Below, piece by piece: positions 44,402 through 53,080 of a stretch of 64,000 nt of DNA (position 1 is the first letter of the stretch; each line of letters opens with the position of its first letter). Below the pieces are notes generated by a model. It was not told the origin of the DNA. It saw only the letters and a list, made by a program, of their open reading frames with translations, and made no database searches. The position numbers and the translations under genes are program-made. The DNA is from Fistulifera solaris (taxonomy: Eukaryota; Bacillariophyta; Bacillariophyceae; Naviculales; Stauroneidaceae). Location: contig AP026141.1 of the NCBI GenBank assembly GCA_030295235.1, positions 124,001-188,000 on the forward strand, given 5' to 3'.

Positions 44402-47400
44402 CTAAATTCGAGACGTTAACGTCATAGCAACAACAATGTTCGACAATCCGTCTTCTTTCGTTTGGTATTTAACATTGAGATGGCAAGGATTTCGGTCGTC
44501 ACTGTTCATTAATACATATTCCTGGATGGATGGCTCTGTTTCAGATACTTTTCCTCGATTATTTTGATCGTTTGCATCGGATGCAAGAATTATTTCCTGT
44601 ATTTTCTTGTCGCTTATTTCAATTTGTGATCCTGGTGGCTTCGTCATGATGCTTTCTACGAGACGTACTTGATGCGGTAGTTTGTTTAACAAGGATCTGG
44701 CTCGTGCTACTTGGACTTCCGCTTCACCAAGTGCTAGACAGGCCCGCCCACAAGCGGCCAAAGATTCGATACTAACGACACTCATCAAGTTTGTAGAATC
44801 CGCCGTCGTTCGGTCTCCAAACGTGGCATCGTGCGCAAGATGGCCCAACGCAGAAACGACGTGCTCTCGAAAGCGTACCAAGCTAGATCGAACCACACTA
44901 ACTGTAACGGCCTCGCCAGCGGAAACAACCAACGTGAAGTACGACATGGCCAAGTTCACTGCCATAACTTGGCAAAGCAAACTCGCCGGGTGAATTGTTT
45001 CTAAGTAATCAATTGCCATCTCAACGGAGGTCGACGCATCAAAAAGTGGAGCCTGGTCGACTGCTGGGATAGGTTTCGCCTCATCCCACGTTCGCGCCCA
45101 AAACTTGCGGATGTCATCGATCACACGAATGGCTTCTGCTGCTTTGTCTGAGTTCATGCCTGGTGACATCGCGGATTCACCATCTAATTTACCGGTAAAA
45201 AAGTCCTTTTGATCAAAGCCTTCAAGCGGATTATCAGGATTGCCGTACCTTAATTTGAATACTTTGAGTCGCAGATCAAAAGAACAAAGTAAAAGAAAGA
45301 GGTTTTGACTTACCAGTTCACAAAATCCTCAAAGACAGCCCCAGGATTAGCTGCCTTAAATGCTTGCATGTCACTTAGAAGTTTAGGATGCTGTAGACGT
45401 TGGGCCACTTCGATACGGTGCTTCATTGTCGAACTTCCTTTGACGTTTTTCTGGCGAGACATCATCGCCCGACGTTGTGCCACTACGTCGTCTGTTAGAG
45501 GCATTGGTCTTTGGAGGTAAGGAGCGTATACCTGATCAGCTCTTCGAATCAAAGTCGACCCCATGACTGGACACCGAACGCCTTTGCGAGCCCCAACTGT
45601 CGCATCTCCATTCGGCTCGACATAACTACCTTCCTCTGCGTCAAAAAACATGGACATCCTTGACATGTGACTCCGATAGGTTGACTGACTACGTGCTGTA
45701 CCATGGCTCCTAACTGTGGAGTCGTCAGCATCCCTCATCGAAGGGAAGTTTTTTCCAGGTAGAGAGTCTACGATAGTATCCTTCATGTAATTACCACCAA
45801 AGCTAATTGTTTGCATAAAAGAATTCTCCGAAATGTCGTCATCATCGTCATCCATTCCTTCATCTAGGTCTTCTATTTCATTCATCTCTTTGTTTATCAT
45901 ACTTTCCACGCAAATATTGAACACCTGGTTGACAATGCCATAGATATGTTGAGGAAACAGAACATGGTTTGCTAGAAGAACCATAATGCAAACGCACGAC
46001 GTACCTGTAGCTTTTGTCCAATCAGGCAATGTAAATCGTCCGGATCTGGTTCAAAACTGTTTATTAATGCAGCAAGCTTCGCACCACTTCCGACCGCAGA
46101 AAAGCATTTCTTTTTATACGACGAATCGAACGGAGGATCGAGTCCAGGCACGAAATTCATATTTGGTAAGTTCTCCCGTCTTTCCCACCGCTGCCTTAGT
46201 TCTTCAATGAATACTTTCCATACAAGGACCATTGATGGTGGAGAATGAACATTTGCCATGCGAACAAAAAGTAAAGACACAAGTCGTCCAGGTGGAGCTG
46301 ACTTTTGCAATGCAGTCCAATCTTCAGTTTGCAGCTCAAACAAATTTCTGGTTGGGGGCGTCGGAAATGACAAGGCTATTCGACCATCTAGAACTTCCCT
46401 GACGATGGCTTCTGCTTGGTCTCGGTCAATCATACTCTCGATAGCATTCTTCCAATCCATTGCAGTAACTTTTTTAATTGAGAAGAAACAAAATGAGAAA
46501 CTTTTTAGCCCCTGCTCCATCCGCGTGTTCGGTTCCACTTACCCAAAGCTTTCGTCGAATCGTCAACGCTCGCGCGAACCGCCACGGAATGTGCGATTCG
46601 ATTTCCCGCCTCAATATCCCAATTGGAAATCACTGATTCGGTTATTAAATGCGTCAGTAGAGTCTCTCGCGGCAACGTCGAAGCGCGGATAAGGGCAGCG
46701 AGGACACAGCGCTGTGTGGCCGCCAATGACGCTTCGGAAGTCTCTGCGTCGTAAAATACCTTGAAGTGAAACGTGGTCGGCCGACTTTTATCGAGAACAC
46801 TCTGTTCAATGGATCGTTCCATTTCTAAACGGTCATCCCGAGTCACAGTTGATCTTGTCTTCAACGGTAAAGTCACTAATGGTATGCGGTCACCCGATAC
46901 ATCCCGGCTTTTGGAACTAGAAAATGGCGAAGGACTGTTCCACGTAATAATTGCATGCATTGATCCTATTGGATCATCTCTGGGTCCCCAACTTGGATTT
47001 GTACCCGACGAACCCGAAAAGCGCTCCAGCAGACGAAGCGCCGTCAATCTAGACTCATGTCGGTAGGATTCAATCGGCTCTCGGGGAAGTGAGTCGGGAG
47101 GTTGCTCTCGCCATGACTGTACGTCTCGAAAGCGATCCCCCAACCCTGCGAGAAAGCTCTGAGACTTTTTGGTGGCTGGTTTGTACCACGAATAAATATG
47201 CCGCGCCGCCCACAATTGCACCGTGTCATCGGCACGACAGTGTTGGAGGAGTACAGAACCCCATGTCGTCCACCGTATATCATCGAGCCATTTCTTTTCT
47301 CGATCGAGTGATGTGCACCAAAAGGTCGCCATACACTCGTTGGATCGCACTTGTCCCGATACCATCGGTGGCATTTGACGCTCATTGCAGTGCGCCGTTA

Positions 47401-48157
47401 GCTGTCGTCCTTTGGGAAGGTATGGCTCCACGGTCTTGCACGGCAATGAATGCATCCAAGTCGGTAATATGGACAATACCGGAGTGGTGTGTACTACCGG
47501 TGGCAGCATGGCGTCATGCGATGCTCGAGAAGGGTTGTAGGAGCCCCACACCCCAATCAAAGGAAAGCAACAATGACAGAAACTCGCCGCAATATTCAGT
47601 GCCGATTGCAACCAACCCGACAGAATACTCTGCAAAATATCCTGACTCGTTCTCGACTTTTCGTGTCGTTGCAATATGGATTGATACAAATGAATCAACA
47701 AATCTTCGGGAAGTTGTTCCGGGTTGACTGGTGCTAACGTAATGTGTTGTCCAATGCCAAAGACGTGAGAAAAATTCTCCATACTATCGAGTGGCAGATC
47801 GATGCCGGCCGTGACACGTTGCAGTGAAAACGGAAGATGATCGTGTTCATCATTGGCTGGCACGGATCGTGATTGGGGTGCATCCCAGAGACACAATTCT
47901 AAATTGATTTGGGTGGCAATTCTTTGACCGGAGAGTAAATGAAAGGACAAGGCCCACACAATGGAGTCCGATCGAATCAATGCGACACGGTGTCGATCTT
48001 CTTTGCTTTCAGAGGTTTTGGAATGTACGGAAACGTGTCGATCACTGCCCTGATCGACATGCCACGCCCGCAATCGCGTTTCAACATCCCGAGCAAGGCG
48101 TTCGAGTGATGTGGAACACGAATAGTCAATGTATTCGTCATGAGCGTTCGATTGCAT
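44402..48157 (-). CDS. RAB3GAP1: Rab3 GTPase-activating protein catalytic subunit
   Basis: Four exons (46543-48157, 46005-46468, 45314-45924, 44402-45248) join through introns of 74, 80 and 65 nt into an uninterrupted 1178-residue frame. The N terminus YIDYSCSTSLERLARDVETR fits the family start. The conserved core reads VYAPYLQRPMPLTDDVVAQR, then LLSDMQAFKAANPGAVFEDF followed by VNWYG, diagnostic of Rab3GAP1. With RAB3GAP2 the animal protein acts as GAP for Rab3 and as exchange factor for Rab18, in vesicle traffic and ER-lipid-droplet biology; the diatom role is inferred. An acidic linker (DEGMDDDDDD) lies in exon 3. It is divergent from the JTB-like gene, 557 bp away. Confidence 0.88.
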
Positions 48158-48713
48158 TTTTGCTGCTTCTGCTTTGAGTTGTCAAGTTCGTTTTTGAAGG
48201 AAGAGCACCGTTATTATTTCGAAAATGGCTTTCGAACGCAAAACAGGAAAGAATGCTTTTCTTTTTTCTTATCGAGAAACGTTAACGCTCTGGATTCTTC
48301 TTCAGATTCATCGACCGCCGCAGCCCTTCCCTGATGCGACAATTGCGTTCCTTTTATTGTAAACAGTGGTTTGTCGACGCTCTTTCTGTTTCAATCAAAC
48401 AAAAACAGTAGTTGAAGGCAAAACGTCATCGATCATTATCGATCCTATCTTCATTCATTCAAGCGTTCAAGCGCAACAAACTCACGTTGCTGGAAAACCC
48501 CGCACCGGTTTTTGTGCATTAGTCAAGAAACATCATTCTTTAGATACGGGATTTAGTACCGAACGACACAGTATTTCTAGAGCGTAGGCTCTACCGCCAT
48601 GTTTCTCGCGAAACAAAAAACAACAATTAACAATTACACGGAGTAATAACGTCAACACCTTTCATCATCTCTTATGCTTCCTGTTCTTCTTCACTTTATC
48701 ATTTGCTAAAACA

Positions 48714-49206
48714 ATGAACTCATTTTCAATAATATCAGTAATAACACTTTGTTTTTTTTGGTGAAATCGCCACTGCACACGACAGCTGCACCGTCCTCGA
48801 ATCGTGTCATCGCTGTACGGACGGAGATCGACGCGATCATCCCGAATGTCAATCGACCGGTATTATTTCCATTACGAAGTGCTCTACGGAAGAAGAGGAA
48901 TCGGTCATATATCAAGTATGCCAACGAACGAAAGCGGATGATGAATTTTTAATGATTCAATTGCAAATGTTCTGTTTGCTGTTGGGCGTGGTGTCCTTCC
49001 TCTCGGTCCGGCGACAACGAACGACCGCATCGAGTTTATTTGATCAGCGGCAGCGCATGAAAACTCCCAGGGCTGCTACTGCAGGTACCATTGAATTAGG
49101 AACGGCGAGTAAGACGCGAAATAATAATCATGAGGGCGTTCTTTCGCGCATGAATTCGCGAGACGAAGAAAAAGTGCCTCTCACACAACCCGTTGATGTA
49201 ATTTAG
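48714..49206 (+). CDS. JTB-like small type I membrane protein
   Basis: The lumenal domain shows ESCHRCTDGDRRDHPECQST and GIISITKCSTE, then YQVCQRTKADDEF. This is the C-x2-C ... PEC-x2-TG ... C ... C pattern of the JTB family (human JTB has the same order). A transmembrane helix follows (FCLLLGVVSFLSV) and a basic, Ser-rich cytosolic tail. In animals JTB is linked to mitochondria and cytokinesis; nothing is known here. ATG 48714 gives a signal peptide (MNSFSIISVITLCFF) if one T is removed from T8 at 48752-48759. Otherwise the frame has no start before 48952. The gene is convergent with the plastid protein gene, 108 bp apart. Confidence 0.65.
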
Positions 49207-49314
49207 CTCGAATGTATACATTTATTATAGAAACCACCATGGCAGTACAAGAAGATATTTGCAAGTAAGGATATGCTTTGAAGCCAACAAAATATACTAT
49301 TGATTTTTAACGAG

Positions 49315-50952
49315 TTATTTAAAGCAATACGCGGCCGCTTCTTTTAGCTGTTGCAGACTTGATTCTTCATTTTCATTCAGAATAGTAAACTCAAAGACAC
49401 CACTGGAAATACCATATTCGACTTCTTTCACGACTTCACGAATTTTGTTGCGAATGGTGCTTTCCCGGGTTTCCTCTTCGTCAATCACAATGGCTCCAGA
49501 ATCAATCGCGTCCCCCAAACGTTTCTCAAATTCATCCACACTGTTCAAACCTACCCATACTCCAATAATACGAAGACCCGGAATTCGTGTCAGTTTCTTG
49601 GATAACTCGACGCTGGCATCCACAATGACAACCGATTGGTTTTGCGCCGCGGCCGCCGCCGAAGAAAGAAGTCCTTCTTTCGTCATGCCTCCTTCCGTCA
49701 AGAGCTCACCCCGTTGTGCCAGTCGCTCATAGGTGGCGGGATCGGACATGGGATCGATTTTGCTCGGCTCCACAAAACGACCTTCTCCTTCGGCCAAAAG
49801 ACGCTTCACTAATTCGCTGCGACCCGTCGCTTGCGGGCCCGATACCAAAAGAATGGTGGGCAAGCCAGCATTGGAGGTAGTTTCTACAGCTCTCGTGGAG
49901 GATTGCGCCAACTGGAGCGCCATTCCGACACTTCCGGGTACTTGCAGTCCTGTATCATTCTGATTGGTAGTGTCTGTGAACGCTTCCTGCAGCTGAACAG
50001 CAAAGAGTGGTAAACGGTACGTCAAGAAACCCAACATCGCCGCACCAAACTGTTCGGCCGTCACATAATCAAACGTTCCTTTCCCGGCGACCGGACTCGC
50101 TGCTCCACGACTCTGATTGTACAAGGCTACGCCGACCAACACAATCAAGGGCATGGCAAATCGCAAATTCGATATCCCTTTGCCCATTTTCGCTTCGGGG
50201 GAAGCAATCGTGTCTGTCTTGACCGACAGTAAAAAGAGATACACTAAACTACTAAGCGCACCCGCACAATAAATGGCCGCATCTTCCGTGCCTTTTACGA
50301 AATCGACGACGACCGTGCCGGCGGCACCCGTGAGAGCGACAAATTTGAATATTTTGGTTTTGATCGATCCGTACAGTTCCCAATCTTGCGCCACCACATC
50401 GGTGTTAACAATCCGGACCGGTCCCGTATAATCGTCCAGGTCGTAGGTTTCGGCCCGCACTTTGGGCACTCGATTGGGGCCCATGGGCAATTTGAAGGCA
50501 TTTTCACTTTGCACGAAACTGGCTAAAATGGGACTCACGGCATCAATGTCACGCAATACCTTTTTTCCTCTCCGTTGTTGGGACGAATATTCGGCAAAAT
50601 ATCCGTCTCCGACATCTTCAAGAGGCGTCACTTCAATCAACCATCCAGTTGTGCCTCCGGGTTGAATGAAGGAAATCTTCCCCACCAACGCTTGTCCATC
50701 GACACGACCGCCATCGAGATCGTAATAACGCACAATATCCCCAATTGCTGGATGTAATGACTTTTTGGCAGTTTTTGTTGCTTGGCTACTTTCTTCTCGT
50801 TGCGGAACGTACGCCGCGTAAATGACGCGTGGCTTTCGAAACGTTTCAACAATGGTGACGGCTGTTTTTGTCAACAGTGGCGATAGGGTAAAGGCAAGGC
50901 ACGATGGCGCCCATAACAGAGAAAGGATCCAGCAGTGTCGTATAGCTGTCAT
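49315..50952 (-). CDS. plastid-targeted membrane protein with guanylate-kinase-like domain
   Basis: ATG 50952 begins a signal peptide followed by an A-F site (SCLAFTLSP), the bipartite plastid presequence of diatoms. A middle region has PAIGDIVRYYDLDGGRVDG (SH3-like). Several membrane spans follow (TEDAAIYCAGALSSLVYLFL, and FAMPLIVLVGVALY). The C-terminal 190 residues resemble a nucleotide kinase: LLVSGPQATGRSELVKRLL, then GEGRFVEPSKIDPMSDPATY and IREVVKEVEYGISSG. The P-loop has Arg where Lys is expected (G-x4-G-R-S). The fusion of membrane and kinase-like parts is unfamiliar to me, so no substrate is proposed. The frame is intact, 545 residues. Confidence 0.65.
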   Translation of the reverse strand: MTAIRHCWILSLLWAPSCLAFTLSPLLTKTAVTIVETFRKPRVIYAAYVPQREESSQATKTAKKSLHPAIGDIVRYYDLDGGRVDGQALVGKISFIQPGGTTGWLIEVTPLEDVGDGYFAEYSSQQRRGKKVLRDIDAVSPILASFVQSENAFKLPMGPNRVPKVRAETYDLDDYTGPVRIVNTDVVAQDWELYGSIKTKIFKFVALTGAAGTVVVDFVKGTEDAAIYCAGALSSLVYLFLLSVKTDTIASPEAKMGKGISNLRFAMPLIVLVGVALYNQSRGAASPVAGKGTFDYVTAEQFGAAMLGFLTYRLPLFAVQLQEAFTDTTNQNDTGLQVPGSVGMALQLAQSSTRAVETTSNAGLPTILLVSGPQATGRSELVKRLLAEGEGRFVEPSKIDPMSDPATYERLAQRGELLTEGGMTKEGLLSSAAAAAQNQSVVIVDASVELSKKLTRIPGLRIIGVWVGLNSVDEFEKRLGDAIDSGAIVIDEEETRESTIRNKIREVVKEVEYGISSGVFEFTILNENEESSLQQLKEAAAYCFK

Positions 50953-51009
50953 GATTTGTGGCAGGAGTTGCAGAGTAGTTTGCAAAAATAACACCTGCTG
51001 ATGATAAAA

Positions 51010-51490
51010 TAAATAATGAAATGAAGTGAGATGCGTGTCATAACACGCAAAAAAAAAAAAGCGGTGAGTTTTTTATTGAGGCGTTATTCAGTGATGCATT
51101 AGGGTTCGATGTAACAACATGACTCAATCCAGTCTTGTCGAATCGAAAAACGGACAACACTTTGGACCACAGTAAACTCGTAGCCTTCAATACGGAGTGT
51201 GAAAGATAGCTGTCATGATGAATTTCAGGAGTTGAGTGACAGCTTTTGATTAATAACGGAATGAGTGAGATGTCAACAAAATAAAAGCTGTGCGTTTCGA
51301 AGCGATCGTTCCGAGCTGCAATAAGGTTCAGTGTACATCATGTACAAACTCATGATTGAAATCCAGTCTCGGTGAAAACGGACAACATTTTGGACCATAG
51401 TAAGCGTTTGGGTCCCCAATACGAAGTATACGAAAGACTTGGACGTAGTTTGAATTGATATTTGAATTGTAGACATAGCGTTTCATTGAA
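51010..51490 (+). repeat. two tandem copies of an element related to the gene 5' end
   Basis: Two blocks (about 51010-51240 and 51245-51490) share the CATGACTCAATCCAGTC / GACAACA / TTTGGACCA-AGTAA pattern of the dispersed family. At 51207-51240, TAGCTGTCATGATGAATTTC then AGGAGTTGAGTG closely repeats the first-codon region of the plastid protein gene at 50944-50975. The tandem unit therefore appears to include the gene's own start region. Confidence 0.6.
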
Positions 51491-51561
51491 TACAGGATAA
51501 GAAATTGTTCCTAAGTGCGGCATTCACAATCTCAGGCTTTAACTACCGTGCTGCCTCATCA

Positions 51562-52452
51562 TCACGACGTTCCGTCCCACCAAATGGCGACATTCCTCCC
51601 GTCAAATGGCAGAATTGACTGCTGAATGCGGGGATGTTTGTTCATCAAATATTGACAAAATTGTTCGTACGAACGAACGGGTACTTCCCGTTCGTTGCCT
51701 TCCTCGTCGCGGACTCGAATGGTCCGCGTATGAAATAATGTGGGAAAGACACAACACGGCACCACACAAAATGGCTTCTTGTAACGAAGAGCCGTGTCTA
51801 CAATGGCTTCCGTGGCTCCATCGGCGTGCATTCCGACCAGTAATGCAGCTTTTTCAATCAAGGCTCCCACTTCGGGATGCGTCGCCGCCGTATCGTCTTG
51901 GAAATACATTTGATACTGCTGAAATCGTTCTTGAAACGTCTTTTCCAATATGTGGGCGTCTTCTTGTTGACGTCGCTGGAAGCGACATCGCCACACGGCG
52001 GGTAATTTGGGTAACACGGTCTTTTCAAAACACAACGGCACGTCTGATTCCCGAGGATCAATCATCACCACGCGGAGTCGTTGACAAACAATGAGCCGTG
52101 CCGCCAGTTCACCTTTGCCTCCGGCAATGTCTATCACTAAAGGTGTTGACTCAAGTGGCGTCTCTGTAGGTTGTCGATGCAGTGTTCCGTCGGGTTGAAT
52201 GTCTTGTGATTGCGTACGGGGAACGTGGAGTTGCGGAAACGTTTGCAGAAGCCAATTGATAAAGTATTTTGTTTTGTGTTGATTCTTGACCCCACTATAT
52301 GATCGATTCTTTTTTGAAGAAGAAGACGCGATGGTTGCATCTTGTTGCTTTTCATCGAATGGTTCTTGGTTGTCTTTGTGGATTGAGGAGCCTCTCTCGT
52401 CGTTTAATTCTTCGCCGATAATTCGACAATCCCCTCCGGCCAGAATTGTCAT
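51562..52452 (-). CDS. SAM-dependent methyltransferase (PF13679-like)
   Basis: The protein has 296 residues and an intact frame. The SAM-binding motif I is LVIDIAGGKGELAARL, with the acidic end of the next strand at VVMIDPRE. The later block LLVGMHADGATEAIVDTALR, then PFCVVPCCVFP, matches a eukaryotic methyltransferase family in which G-x-H-x-D/C-x-A-T is conserved. The end PFDGRNVAIWW is also typical. The substrate is unknown; tRNA or protein is possible. The N-terminal 60 residues are charged and disordered. It is divergent from the rhodopsin kinase gene, 628 bp apart. Confidence 0.65.
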   Translation of the reverse strand: MTILAGGDCRIIGEELNDERGSSIHKDNQEPFDEKQQDATIASSSSKKNRSYSGVKNQHKTKYFINWLLQTFPQLHVPRTQSQDIQPDGTLHRQPTETPLESTPLVIDIAGGKGELAARLIVCQRLRVVMIDPRESDVPLCFEKTVLPKLPAVWRCRFQRRQQEDAHILEKTFQERFQQYQMYFQDDTAATHPEVGALIEKAALLVGMHADGATEAIVDTALRYKKPFCVVPCCVFPTLFHTRTIRVRDEEGNEREVPVRSYEQFCQYLMNKHPRIQQSILPFDGRNVAIWWDGTS

Positions 52453-53080
52453 ACCTAATTATGCGGCAATTTTTTTAACTTGTTAGAGGGGATGACAGTG
52501 TGGGAGCTAACTAGTTCACTCATTCAACACTTTTATTGGACGACAAAGAACGGCGGAGGAGAATTAACGAAAATGCGACGCGGGTGTGCGGCGGTGGATG
52601 GCGATTATTTTGGCTGGTTTGATTTCCCGTCCTACCGTGAATGAATAATCGTAAGTACTTAATTCTTTAGTCTAACAAGGGTTATTCCTTTTCTGTACCA
52701 GGTATTGTTGATTGTTGATCTCACATCTCACAGCGTTTTTTAGAGAACGTCTCGTTTCTCGTTTCTCATCTGTTTTTATAGTCGATGTAGTCTACGTCAT
52801 TCTTTACGGTCATATGATGAGTATTGTGTCTAAAGTGAAGGATAGCTTCGCCATTCATATCATTTCCGGTCATTGGTCATTTACCGGATTCGTCAGATAC
52901 TGAATTCATCACAGTAGACAGTATCGCGTGTCGTAGGTGACATCTCATGCCGCAGGCCGTCGGCCGTCGGCCGTCGACGTTTTTCTCGGTCGCCGTCGTT
53001 GAAGGAGAAGGAGTGGATGATCATGACTATGATGTAATAATTTTATTCGTTCGACCATTTGAACTCTTTCATGCTTGTTC
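52453..53080. promoter_or_regulatory. divergent promoter gap between methyltransferase and rhodopsin kinase
   Basis: The gap contains no gene. A short direct repeat GCCGTCGGCCGTCGGCCGTC lies at about 52956-52976. No specific transcription-factor site can be named from sequence alone. Confidence 0.3.
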
